A stretch of DNA of 15,329 nucleotides from Methanomicrobiales archaeon (GCA_012523385.1 JAAYIO010000196.1:1-15329), one strand, 5' to 3'. Shown: positions 1 through 6,627, counted from the first letter of the stretch. Program-made: numbers and translations. The notes: a model not told the origin generated them from the sequence alone.

Positions 1-180
1 ACCATCGCCCTCTCGGCGGAATATATCATATCACTCGTTGAATCAGGCGTCATCTCCGGCATCGTTGGATTAGGTATTGCCATTTTGATTGTCATTGTCG
101 TTCTTATAGGGGTGTCCATCTGGGCAAACCAAAAAAAGGAAAACAGCAGTGTCCCAGAAAATGAGACTGATATGAAATAG
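1..180 (+). CDS. C-terminal end of an unidentified membrane protein (partial)
   Basis: An open frame runs from the first base to a TAG at 178-180, giving 59 residues of a protein whose start lies outside the window. It contains a strongly hydrophobic stretch of about 22 residues (roughly residues 20-43, rich in Ile, Val, Leu and Gly, ending in a Trp). A short polar, charged tail follows (lysines, then Ser/Asn/Glu-rich, ending in MK). This is the pattern of a C-terminal membrane anchor with a small cytoplasmic tail. The frame is the only one open across the stretch, and the hydrophobic-then-charged order supports real coding. There is too little sequence to name a family. It is followed closely by an inverted repeat that may end its transcript. 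Confidence 0.6.
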   Translation, partial: TIALSAEYIISLVESGVISGIVGLGIAILIVIVVLIGVSIWANQKKENSSVPENETDMK

Positions 181-186
181 AGTAAT

Positions 187-202
187 ACGGCATAGATGCC
201 GT
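187..202. repeat. 7-bp perfect inverted repeat after the first stop codon (possible terminator)
   Basis: ACGGCAT and ATGCCGT are separated by two bases and start 6 bases after the TAG of the partial gene. As RNA this would fold as a 6-bp stem with a TAGA loop. No T-run follows directly, so a role in termination or 3' end stability is only inferred. Confidence 0.35.
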
Positions 203-318
203 CACATCGGGTATTAACCTTCGTTATTCCATTCAATCGGAGCAGATAAAATTACGACAATACCCAAAGAATTATGAACGAATCCTCTCGATTCCCTCAA
301 CGAAATAAGTGCGGTCTT

Positions 319-339
319 AACAAAAGAAAGAAGCCAAAA
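319..339 (-). terminator. T-rich stretch downstream of the CxxC-protein gene
   Basis: On the minus strand, directly after the stop codon of the small CxxC protein, the sequence is pyrimidine-rich with several TTT/TTTT blocks. Archaeal RNA polymerase often terminates on such T-rich tracts without a hairpin. This is a compositional call only. Confidence 0.3.
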
Positions 340-561
340 TCAGTCATATTTCCCGCGGGGATGCTCCCATCCGGTATATCCACAGTAGAGACAACAGTCG
401 CCCCCGCAGGAAGGACAAAGTTTTGCGGGTTTTCTCACCTCAACAGACCCTGTCTTATTGCAGTATAAACACCCATATCCGTCACAGTGTCGGCAGGTCA
501 CTGTTTCATATGCAATCTGTTCTGCATCAACTGGTGTTTTGTTCTTTTCTCCTTCTGCCAT
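340..561 (-). CDS. Small zinc-ribbon-like protein with four CxxC motifs
   Basis: This encodes 73 residues with nine cysteines, most of them in CxxC pairs. The first cluster is near residues 23-34 (CRHC, then GCLYC) and the second near 49-60 (CPSC, then CCLYC). The glycine-rich spacing (DGYG, NKTG, GYTG) resembles the CxxCxGxG zinc-binding repeats of the DnaJ central domain. It probably binds one or two zinc ions through paired half-sites. No other domain, signal peptide or membrane segment is present. The gene starts 15 bp after the ribL stop codon, so it is likely co-transcribed with ribL and the JAMM gene. The upstream sequence (AAAGAAAAGAC) gives only a weak ribosome-binding site. I do not recognise a characterised family. 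A metallochaperone, RNA-binding or protein-interaction role would be a guess. Confidence 0.75.
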   Translation of the reverse strand: MAEGEKNKTPVDAEQIAYETVTCRHCDGYGCLYCNKTGSVEVRKPAKLCPSCGGDCCLYCGYTGWEHPRGKYD

Positions 562-576
562 AATACTGTCTTTTCT

Positions 577-1028
577 TTAGTCAGTAGTATTCGTATCTTT
601 GCCTTCACGAGGACAGCGGTTCTCAAGGATCCGTTGTATTATCAACCGTGACCCCGCATATCCCGGTCCTTCGTAGGCGCCGATGCGAACTACTTCCGCA
701 TCAATTCCACGGGAACGGAGCGCCATTCTGAGAGAGTCCTCTGAAAAATGTTGGTTAAATCCGAGGGTGATGATGTCAGGACTGAGTTCCTCAATCGGCC
801 GGAACATATCCTCACTGTCACCCAACCGTGCGTCATCTACTGTTGCAAGGGATTGGATCATGCAGAGACGTTGTCCTTCAGGCACCACCGGTGCAGGTTT
901 ATGCTTTACATTCACATCGCGGGCCACGATGACATGCAGTTCATCCCCAGTGCACGGGACTTCTCGAGATAGTAGATGTGGCCCGGGTGCAGAATATCAA
1001 ACGTGCCGGTTGCAACCACCCGTTTCAT
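577..1028 (-). pseudogene. ribL: RibL-type archaeal FAD synthetase, disrupted by a single-base frameshift
   Basis: RibL is a nucleotidyltransferase that adds AMP from ATP to FMN to form FAD in archaea. The ATG at 1028 opens with the family signature: MKRVVATGTFDILHPGHIYY contains the HxGH motif (HPGH, residues 14-17). After ALG (residue 28) the frame goes out of register and stops 10 codons later. The other frame continues smoothly as DELHVIVARDVNVKHKP to a TAA at 577. The break is at the C-run 945-948 on the plus strand (GGGG in the coding strand), where a fifth G restores the frame exactly. The restored protein is 150 residues, close to the roughly 149 residues I recall for Methanocaldococcus jannaschii RibL, and the downstream half shows no decay. 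It overlaps the JAMM gene by ATGA (1025-1028). The break may be an assembly or sequencing error, a recent mutation, or slippage on the G-run. I favour error or recent mutation. Confidence 0.82.
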
Positions 1029-1396
1029 TCAATCACCTCGAGTTCTGTCGGTGTCCCGTCACGGCGGAATACCCGCCAGTCATCTTTCCCATAAGGTGGG
1101 CCAAAGATGAAATGGTATTTTCCCAACCTTCCAAAAAATTGCAGATCCGCATTTGACGGAGACAGGACACCGTTTGGATGAGAGTGAGCGCTCCCGGCTG
1201 AACGGATGCCAAGCGGCATCATACTCATAGAGAATCCGGCACTCTGTTGGGTGACAACGGTTCCGGGCGCCAAGTCAAACTCCTCGATAATCCCGTCAGT
1301 CTCCCGCAGAACTGCCACAAACTCATTTGGATGCTGGCTTTTCCCCACTGCCCGAAGGGTGTCCAGACATTCTCTTCTGATGCCGCGAATCTCCAT
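1025..1396 (-). CDS. JAMM/MPN (Mov34/PAD-1) family metallopeptidase
   Basis: This encodes 123 residues forming a minimal JAB1/MPN domain. The zinc-binding JAMM signature is complete. Glu25 lies in HPNEFVAVL, and HSHPNGVLSPSNAD supplies His71, His73, Ser81 and Asp84 with the canonical HxHPx6SxxD spacing. The protein should therefore be a catalytically competent zinc isopeptidase or peptidase. In archaea such enzymes can remove ubiquitin-like SAMP modifiers, but many short archaeal JAMM proteins have no known substrate, so the target is unknown. It has no signal peptide and is likely cytoplasmic. It is the first gene of a minus-strand unit and overlaps ribL by ATGA. A TATAGTG element about 44 bp upstream may be its promoter. 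No clear Shine-Dalgarno sequence precedes the ATG. Confidence 0.9.
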   Translation of the reverse strand: MEIRGIRRECLDTLRAVGKSQHPNEFVAVLRETDGIIEEFDLAPGTVVTQQSAGFSMSMMPLGIRSAGSAHSHPNGVLSPSNADLQFFGRLGKYHFIFGPPYGKDDWRVFRRDGTPTELEVIE

Positions 1397-1436
1397 TTAT
1401 GTCATATATGTAGGTAGAGACCTGACATAATGGTAT

Positions 1437-1443
1437 CACTATA
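1437..1443 (-). promoter_or_regulatory. TATA-like element for the JAMM-ribL unit
   Basis: The minus strand reads TATAGTGA here, about 44 bp upstream of the JAMM start codon. That would place transcription start near 1415 with a leader of about 20 nt. The same heptamer occurs on the plus strand at 1492-1498 in front of uspA. The match is by sequence and spacing only. Confidence 0.35.
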
Positions 1444-1491
1444 ATCGTCCTCTGGACATATTCAGGCAGATATCTTGATAATGGCGAAAGA

Positions 1492-1498
1492 TATAGTG
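1492..1498 (+). promoter_or_regulatory. TATA-like element for uspA
   Basis: TATAGTGG lies about 25 bp upstream of the uspA ATG, which would predict a nearly leaderless transcript. A purine-rich GAGGATGAG at 1506-1514 could instead act as a ribosome-binding site if transcription starts further upstream. The mirrored copy at 1437-1443 faces the other way. Confidence 0.35.
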
Positions 1499-1519
1499 GA
1501 TAACAGAGGATGAGAGAAT

Positions 1520-1984
1520 ATGGTCTTTAAAACATTACTCATGGCATACGACGGTTCAGGATTCAGCCGTGGGGCATTAAGGACAGCAGTCGCCAATGCA
1601 TCCCTGTGGGATGCAACGGTGCATACGATTTACGTGGTAAATCCCCGGTATTATGCATCCACCATCGTTGACCCGCAGATTGGGGTCGTTGAACCCCGTT
1701 CAGCGCACTGGCTCCAGATGCTTGAGCGGGAAGCAGACGAGATGCTCGCAGGGGCAACACAAATTGCAAACGATGCCGGGATGACAATCGTTCCCCATGT
1801 CGTCCTTGGCGACCCCCGTGATGAAATTCTCGATACTGCAAAAGAGATCGGTGCTGACCTCATCATCCTTGGATCCGCTGGAAAAGGCAGAACAAAACGG
1901 TTTCTTCTGGGCAGTGTCAGCACCTCGGTCGTTACCGAAAGCCCGATAGCAACCCTTGTCATCCACGCTCATTCCGAAAAGTGA
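1520..1984 (+). CDS. Universal stress protein (UspA family), ATP-binding type
   Basis: This encodes 154 residues, the usual length for a single Usp domain. The N-terminus (KTLLMAYDGSGFSRGAL) is the standard first strand and DGS loop. The C-terminus carries the full ATP-binding motif G-2x-G-9x-G-S (Gly118, Gly121, Gly131, Ser132) followed by the last strand. This puts it in the nucleotide-binding subgroup, related to MJ0577, rather than the non-binding UspA subgroup. Usp proteins form dimers and are linked to stress survival; the exact function here cannot be read from sequence. The gene stands alone on the plus strand, divergent from the JAMM-ribL unit and convergent with the DHPS-related gene, whose stop codon is only 12 bp away. 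GAGGATGAG 6-14 bases upstream supports this ATG. Confidence 0.93.
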   Translation: MVFKTLLMAYDGSGFSRGALRTAVANASLWDATVHTIYVVNPRYYASTIVDPQIGVVEPRSAHWLQMLEREADEMLAGATQIANDAGMTIVPHVVLGDPRDEILDTAKEIGADLIILGSAGKGRTKRFLLGSVSTSVVTESPIATLVIHAHSEK

Positions 1985-1996
1985 AACAACAGGTGG

Positions 1997-3409
1997 CTAA
2001 AACTCGCCGTCCTGTTCAAAACTCCGTCCAAAGTGAAGTGCGAGTTCTGCCTTGTAGAGCTCTTTTCCCAGATATGCCGCCTGATCCATGAGGGAGACGC
2101 GGTCGTCAGAGAGGATTGCATGAAATACCTCCTCCCATTTTTTGCCCCGGAATGCCGTTCCTTTGTGTTCCGCAATGATCCACCCGTCCTCAATCCCGAT
2201 TCTCAGATTGCCCTGAGGGTCAAAAATTAGTTCCTCGGGAACGGGCGGCACGTCAAGAGTTATTTCACGGGGAATTGCCGGTTCATGACGGCGGCGCTTC
2301 TCTTTGATGCAGAGGAGGGAGAGTCCCAGATCCTTTGGGTACGGTCGCTCACCCATGAGCGCCATCATCTCTGTTGCACGCCGCATCTCCCGCACACTTC
2401 CCTGTGTCTTGTCTGAATGTTCACTGGTGAAGACCACCGCTGCGTGGCACTCATGTGCCATTGCAGCCAGAAGGGCGTTCACTCCTACTGAGTCAGCATC
2501 GATGAGCTCGGCGACATTTCCCGCCCCAAAAAAGACTGGATACTCTCCTTTTGTAAACGAGGAGAGTGATGCCACGAGACCACTACCCGCCGGTTGCAGG
2601 AGCGGGTCTGCAATAATGCGGGAGATGCCTGCCGCACCTGCTGCACGAATATTATCTGCAAGCGATGCGTCGCCGGGCACCACTACCACTGCTACACCAG
2701 CAGATGCCACTGCTGCCCCTACATAAGGGATATTTTCCTCTTGCAGAGAGAGGATGATGTCTGCGTAAGGAAGAGCGGCACAGATGAGTGTGGGGTCCTG
2801 AGTATCTGCTGCAAGCGGCACCGGGAGATCTCGAAGAGTTGCAAAGACTCGTTTAACGTCTGCGGGAGTGGCATCAAAGCCAAAGCCGAGGTCAATGATA
2901 TCAGCGCCAGCGGCAAGAAACCGCTCTGCTGTGGCGCGGACATCAGGCACCCGGTGGGCATCCATAATTTCGGCAAGCACCTTCATCCGTGACGTTCCGC
3001 CAATACGACATCCCCGAACCATAAAGGCACAGGAAGCCAGTTCTTCTTTTTCTTTGAGGCGGTTTATTGCCTCTTCTTCACGCATGTGGGTGAGAAATTC
3101 ATCTGCAGGTATCGTGCGGGAAAACTCCATGGTTTCCAGCAGGCTAAGCATCATCCTAAGGTCGGCGGCATGGCGGGGGCCGCGATAGACGGGAATCCCC
3201 AGTATCTTTTCTGCTGCGGCAAAGGAGGCTGTGCACATGCCCGATACAATGATGGCATCATAGCCCCCCCCCTGTGCTACCGCACACAATCGTTCCGGCG
3301 TCAGGAAGGACGCAATCTTCCCAATAACCACGACATCAACATCATACCCTGTAGATGCCTTGCGCACAACCTTCTCAGCAATCATCCCTGTTGGAAGCAG
3401 TACCCGCAT
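1997..3409 (-). CDS. Archaeal dihydropteroate-synthase-related protein
   Basis: This encodes 470 residues from the ATG at 3409. A GTG at 3418 is in frame, but GTGAT just upstream of the ATG fits a Shine-Dalgarno site, and MRVLLPTG is a plausible N-terminus. The N-terminal 125 residues form an alpha/beta domain. A DHPS-like (pterin-binding) TIM barrel follows, marked by GGTSRMKVLAEI near 138, GADIIDLGFG near 168, ADTQDPT near 201 and DPLLQPAGSG near 268. The C-terminal region, with DQAAYLGKELYKAELAL, matches what I recall of the DUF4346-type tail of this archaeal family. Methanogens use tetrahydromethanopterin instead of folate, and this family (MJ0107-like) has been discussed in that context, but I do not know a settled reaction. 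It is divergent from the PHP gene across a short gap. Confidence 0.85.
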   Translation of the reverse strand: MRVLLPTGMIAEKVVRKASTGYDVDVVVIGKIASFLTPERLCAVAQGGGYDAIIVSGMCTASFAAAEKILGIPVYRGPRHAADLRMMLSLLETMEFSRTIPADEFLTHMREEEAINRLKEKEELASCAFMVRGCRIGGTSRMKVLAEIMDAHRVPDVRATAERFLAAGADIIDLGFGFDATPADVKRVFATLRDLPVPLAADTQDPTLICAALPYADIILSLQEENIPYVGAAVASAGVAVVVVPGDASLADNIRAAGAAGISRIIADPLLQPAGSGLVASLSSFTKGEYPVFFGAGNVAELIDADSVGVNALLAAMAHECHAAVVFTSEHSDKTQGSVREMRRATEMMALMGERPYPKDLGLSLLCIKEKRRRHEPAIPREITLDVPPVPEELIFDPQGNLRIGIEDGWIIAEHKGTAFRGKKWEEVFHAILSDDRVSLMDQAAYLGKELYKAELALHFGRSFEQDGEF

Positions 3410-3424
3410 ACGTATCACGATTCA

Positions 3425-3434
3425 CTTTAATTAG
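3425..3434 (+). promoter_or_regulatory. TATA-like element upstream of the PHP gene
   Basis: CTTTAATTAG lies about 30 bp upstream of the ATG at 3462 and in the short gap between divergent genes. If used, transcription would start near 3455. That is downstream of the alternative GTG at 3441, so it supports 3462 as the start. Confidence 0.3.
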
Positions 3435-3461
3435 GCATGAGTGAAAAAGGGTACTGATCTG

Positions 3462-4127
3462 ATGCTGAAGTGTGACCTGCATGTTCATACCAATTACTCC
3501 CACGACGGAGAGAGTAGTGTGGAGGCGTGCCTGAAACAGGCGGAAGAGCGTGGCCTTGACGTTATCGCCATTACCGATCACGATACGACCGAGGGGGCAT
3601 TATATGCAATGAAGTGCGATTCCCGGGTGCTCGTGATCCCGGGAATTGAGATATCGACCGCTGACGGTCATCTCATCGCTTTGGGAATTACCACAGCAAT
3701 CCCTTCCGATCAGGGATTTGCCGAGACGGTGGCACAGGCACATGCGGCAGGGGCACTATGCATCATCCCCCACCCATATCATAAATGGCGTCACGGTGCC
3801 GCTCTGAAAGTAAAGACTGCTATCTCAATGGTGGATGCAGTCGAAACATTCAACAGTCGTTACATCACCGGCGCAGCAAACAGAAAGGCTGCCCGAAAGG
3901 CAGCATTCTTCAAAAAACCCTGTGTGGCAGGAAGTGATGCACATAATGCACGATATATAGGGTATGGAGTGACCCTCGTTGACGCACCGCTTGAGGTGCC
4001 CGCCATCCTCGATGCCATACGCGAGGGGAAATGTCAGATTCACGGCCGGATGACACCGCTTCGCACCTATACCCGCCAGTCAATACGGGGTGCCCGACTG
4101 AGGATCAACCGGCGGTTGCATCGATGA
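3462..4127 (+). CDS. PHP-domain metal-dependent phosphoesterase
   Basis: This encodes 221 residues of the polymerase-and-histidinol-phosphatase (PHP) fold, a TIM-like barrel that binds a cluster of divalent metals. All the expected motifs are visible: DLHVHTNYS (HxH) at residues 5-13, ITDHD, PGIEIS, IIPHPYH, and GSDAHN near the C-terminal end. It is therefore probably an active phosphatase or phosphodiesterase. Short stand-alone PHP proteins include nucleoside bisphosphate phosphatases and enzymes of unknown substrate, so no substrate is assigned. A GTG at 3441 would add seven residues. The ATG is preferred because MLKCDLHVHT is a common beginning in this family and because of the TATA position. 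The basic tail (RLRINRRLHR) overlaps truA by ATGA, which implies translational coupling. Confidence 0.87.
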   Translation: MLKCDLHVHTNYSHDGESSVEACLKQAEERGLDVIAITDHDTTEGALYAMKCDSRVLVIPGIEISTADGHLIALGITTAIPSDQGFAETVAQAHAAGALCIIPHPYHKWRHGAALKVKTAISMVDAVETFNSRYITGAANRKAARKAAFFKKPCVAGSDAHNARYIGYGVTLVDAPLEVPAILDAIREGKCQIHGRMTPLRTYTRQSIRGARLRINRRLHR

Positions 4128-4912
4128 GACTGGCGTTTCAGGTTGCATACATTGGAACAGATTTTTACGGTTCACAGAAGCAGACCGGTCTCCGTACCGT
4201 CGAGGATACGTTCATCACCGCCTGCCAGGTTTTGCATCTCTTTGACGACCCTCACGCCGTGGGATTTGCAAGCGCCGGCAGAACCGACCGGGGTGTCCAT
4301 GCACGTCGCCAGGTATTTGCATTCTCTACCGATTTTCCCGACCGTGCATGCGAACGCCTGAATCATATCCTTCCGGGGGACTGCTGGTGCAGTGGATGGG
4401 CAGAAACACCTGATGATTTTCACCCGCGGTTTGATGTAGCGTCACGCACCTATCGGTATTATATTTACAATGACGGGTCTACCGACCTCTCTCTCATGCA
4501 GGAGGCTGCAACGCTTTTCACGGGAACCCATAATTTCACCCATTTTTCGCGTCTGGAAGGAAAAAACCCTGAAAAGATAATTTTTTCATCCGAAATCCGT
4601 TCTGAAGATGGATTTTATGTGTATGAAATCACCGCTCAGGGATTTCTCTGGAATATGGTGCGTTGCATTGTAACCTCCCTTATTGAGGTGGGCAGAAATG
4701 AATTGGGCACTGACGACATCTCTGCACTTCTGACGGGAACGCCCGGCATGCGCCATCCTCCCCCCGCCCCACCGGAAGGGCTGATTCTCTGGGATATCGA
4801 CTGTGGAATCGCATTCGCTCCGATCGAAAAGAGCGAGCGTATGATACGTGCATTCAGAGAACGAAGCCAATTATTTCAAGCGATGAAAAAAGTGAATGTC
4901 CTTTTGGATTAA
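4124..4912 (+). CDS. truA: tRNA pseudouridine synthase A
   Basis: TruA converts uridines at positions 38-40 of the tRNA anticodon arm to pseudouridine. The 262-residue protein begins MRLAFQVAYIGTDFYGSQ, the typical first strand. It has the catalytic motif SAGRTDRGVHA with Asp55 as nucleophile. SRTYRYYIY, with conserved aromatics, follows, and the C-terminal domain includes GFLWNMVRCIV. Length and order fit archaeal TruA. An upstream in-frame ATG at 4031 would lie deep within the PHP gene. The ATG at 4124 forms an ATGA overlap with the PHP stop and begins at the family N-terminus, so it is preferred. At its 3' end the TAA shares the palindromic TTAA (4909-4912) with the stop of the convergent membrane-protein gene. 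Confidence 0.93.
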   Translation: MRLAFQVAYIGTDFYGSQKQTGLRTVEDTFITACQVLHLFDDPHAVGFASAGRTDRGVHARRQVFAFSTDFPDRACERLNHILPGDCWCSGWAETPDDFHPRFDVASRTYRYYIYNDGSTDLSLMQEAATLFTGTHNFTHFSRLEGKNPEKIIFSSEIRSEDGFYVYEITAQGFLWNMVRCIVTSLIEVGRNELGTDDISALLTGTPGMRHPPPAPPEGLILWDIDCGIAFAPIEKSERMIRAFRERSQLFQAMKKVNVLLD

Positions 4913-5586
4913 ACCGGCCGGACTGTTGCACGGGAAGGAACGATAAATCCAGTCATCCAGGATGACATCGGAGGTGCAGAGGTGCGGGCAGTGATAAGGA
5001 AATCCAAGCGATTCTCTACCAGACCGCGATAGGTAACCGTCAGGCGGTAATCAGATTCGCGCAGGGTAACGCCATACGTCTTCACTGTAATGTGAGCGGG
5101 CTGATATTCCGCTGGTATGCCTTTGGTGAGTATCTGGCGTTCATTTCCGATCTTCAAAGTTACTTCATCTCCTGCACTGACGGCAAGAACCTGGACATTT
5201 CCGAAGATGAGTTCTGAACTGTCAGGCAATAAAACGTCATAGGTAGCAACATACGGATAATTTTGGCCCCAGGCACTCTGCATTCCGTACGCACTGAACG
5301 TAATATATCCCCCAGCCACCACCGCAACAACGAGGACGAGAAGAACAAGGAGAAGCTTAAAAAATCCAATTCCCTTCTTATTCTCCTTTTTATAAGATTT
5401 TACTGCGCTCTCCTTAAGTTTCTCCTCTTCTTTTACCCGCTGTCGCTCTTCAGCGATTATTTTCTGCCGTTCTGCTTCAGAGATGCCTGCAACCTCAGGA
5501 GAAGGTACTGATGGTTCCTTCTGAGTTAGTGTTTCCTTGGGCATTCCTGCCGGTGAAGAGACTTTATTAGTTTTTTCTTCAGTCAT
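4909..5586 (-). CDS. Unrecognised single-pass membrane protein, paralogue A
   Basis: This encodes 225 residues. Residues 1-70 are charged and low-complexity. A Glu/Lys/Arg-rich segment at about 36-70 is likely to be helical or coiled coil. A membrane helix (about 74-96) follows directly after lysines, so the N-terminus should be cytoplasmic. The remaining 125 residues are predicted extracytoplasmic and beta-rich, with no cysteines. This last part matches the product of 5702-6592: YPYV.TYDV near 110, YGVTLRESDY at 171-180, YRG at 186-188, and a Pro-x4-Trp-x2-Gly-x2-x-Pro ending. A GAGGAG ribosome-binding site lies 10 bases upstream of the ATG. I do not recognise the family. Adhesion, envelope structure or sensing are all possible, and none is shown. 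Confidence 0.8.
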   Translation of the reverse strand: MTEEKTNKVSSPAGMPKETLTQKEPSVPSPEVAGISEAERQKIIAEERQRVKEEEKLKESAVKSYKKENKKGIGFFKLLLVLLVLVVAVVAGGYITFSAYGMQSAWGQNYPYVATYDVLLPDSSELIFGNVQVLAVSAGDEVTLKIGNERQILTKGIPAEYQPAHITVKTYGVTLRESDYRLTVTYRGLVENRLDFLITARTSAPPMSSWMTGFIVPSRATVRPV

Positions 5587-5596
5587 TTTCTATTTA

Positions 5597-5639
5597 CTCC
5601 TCATATATTGTTACTACTGTTCATGTAACGATATATAAC
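5597..5639 (-). promoter_or_regulatory. Promoter, inverted repeat and ribosome-binding site of paralogue A
   Basis: Read on the minus strand, a TATA-like GTTATATATC (5639-5630) is followed by the inverted repeat GTTAC/GTAAC (5625-5629 with 5610-5614), then GAGGAG (5602-5597) and the ATG 10 bases later. Transcription would start near 5607. The repeat sits between the TATA box and the start, a position suited to an operator. The two paralogues may thus be separately controlled. Confidence 0.5.
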
Positions 5640-5669
5640 AAACACTGTACTCACGGTATTTATATATTC

Positions 5670-5680
5670 TTAAAAAATGG
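5670..5680 (-). terminator. T-run after paralogue B
   Basis: On the minus strand, about 25 bases after the stop codon of the 5702-6592 gene, the sequence is CCATTTTTTAAG with six consecutive T. A T-run after a C-rich stretch is a typical archaeal intrinsic terminator. This would separate the two paralogues into two transcripts. Confidence 0.4.
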
Positions 5681-5701
5681 GGATGAATTGATCTCACACG
5701 G

Positions 5702-6592
5702 TTAGAAATCGTCTCCGCTCACCGGAATGATATCTACACCATCCGGCATAATTATCCCAACCGCCCATTCGGGCACCGGGCGGGTTGTCATCACGGCGAC
5801 GGTGAAATCATTCTGGCTGGTCGCCTGGACATAACCTCGGAATTTTGCGACAACCTGATAATCACTTTCAAAGAGCGTCACGCCGTATACCCGAATTACC
5901 ATCCGTTTTGGTGTAGAAAGAGTTATTTTATCGCCAACAGCGATCTCTGTCCCTATGCCGCCGCTCATGCTGACAATAACCTTCTCCCCAGAACCGGAAA
6001 CCGTCATCGGAACCCCAGCGAAATTAACCGGCTCTCCCTGCGCGACTCTTACATTATAGGAACTGACATAGGGAAAAGAGTCATGCGTAGCCGGAAGATT
6101 TGGCTTTATCGAGAAGGTGAGCATCCCCGCGGTAATGATCAGGATGAGAAGAACTACGCCGATAACTGCGTTTCGCTTCCATTTTCCAACCAATTTTTTC
6201 CGAGAGTCAATTTCAATCTCTCGTTCAATCTCTTTTTTCTGGACTTCACGCTCGTGTGCAATGATCTTCTGCTTTTCTTCCCACTTCTGTGCACTGGCTA
6301 ACTGTTCGCGAATCTTTCGGTCTGCGTCCTCATTGTTTAGTTTACGCCGAATTTCATCAGTATTCAGAGGGACTTCATCACGGGATGACATAACTGCGGA
6401 GGGCACCACCTTAACAGGCTGATCTGAAGAGATTTCGTCTCTTTTGTCTATTTTATCCGCGGATGTAGTTTCCTCATTTTCGGGAGTCTTTATACCCCGC
6501 AATTGGTTCAATACCACTGATGCATCGGCTTTCCGGCGATTACCTTCTCCTGTGGCGCCAGATATGATCCTATCTTCAGGTTCCGGGCTCAT
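5702..6592 (-). CDS. Unrecognised single-pass membrane protein, paralogue B
   Basis: This encodes 296 residues with the same plan as paralogue A but a longer cytoplasmic part. Residues 1-80 are polar and probably disordered. Residues 80-135 are dense in Glu, Lys, Arg and Gln (coiled-coil-like). The membrane helix is at about 141-160, and a 135-residue extracytoplasmic beta-rich domain follows. Shared landmarks are FPYVSSYNV at 173-181, VYGVTLFESDY at 235-245, FRG at 251-253, and Pro-x-Pro-Glu-Trp-x2-Gly-x-Ile-x-Pro at 272-283. No signal-peptide cleavage site or cysteine is evident, so it is a type II (N-in) anchor. The gene precedes paralogue A on the minus strand and diverges from the CheY operon. 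No known family is recognised. Confidence 0.82.
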   Translation of the reverse strand: MSPEPEDRIISGATGEGNRRKADASVVLNQLRGIKTPENEETTSADKIDKRDEISSDQPVKVVPSAVMSSRDEVPLNTDEIRRKLNNEDADRKIREQLASAQKWEEKQKIIAHEREVQKKEIEREIEIDSRKKLVGKWKRNAVIGVVLLILIITAGMLTFSIKPNLPATHDSFPYVSSYNVRVAQGEPVNFAGVPMTVSGSGEKVIVSMSGGIGTEIAVGDKITLSTPKRMVIRVYGVTLFESDYQVVAKFRGYVQATSQNDFTVAVMTTRPVPEWAVGIIMPDGVDIIPVSGDDF

Positions 6593-6604
6593 TGTTGATC
6601 AACA
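6593..6604. promoter_or_regulatory. 12-bp perfect palindrome next to the start codon of paralogue B
   Basis: TGTTGATCAACA is its own reverse complement and abuts the ATG of the minus-strand gene. It overlaps the likely Shine-Dalgarno GGTG (6606-6603 on the minus strand). It could be an operator for a dimeric regulator or an RNA element hiding the ribosome-binding site. The function is inferred from position only. Confidence 0.4.
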
Positions 6605-6627
6605 CCTAATACAACTCAAGGAATGTA

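Noticed and set aside
274..468. Plus-strand open frame of 64 codons over the CxxC-protein gene
   Set aside because: It lies mostly antisense to the Cys-rich protein, whose CxxC spacing is clearly protein-like. The plus-strand translation has no recognisable feature.
683..1156. 157-codon plus-strand open frame over ribL and the JAMM gene
   Set aside because: Antisense to two genes with complete family signatures. Its Ser/Arg/Pro-rich translation is typical of a shadow frame.
4031..4123. Longer TruA with a start at 4031
   Set aside because: The extra 31 residues lie inside the PHP gene and do not resemble a TruA N-terminus. The ATG at 4124 forms an ATGA overlap and begins directly at the family's first strand.
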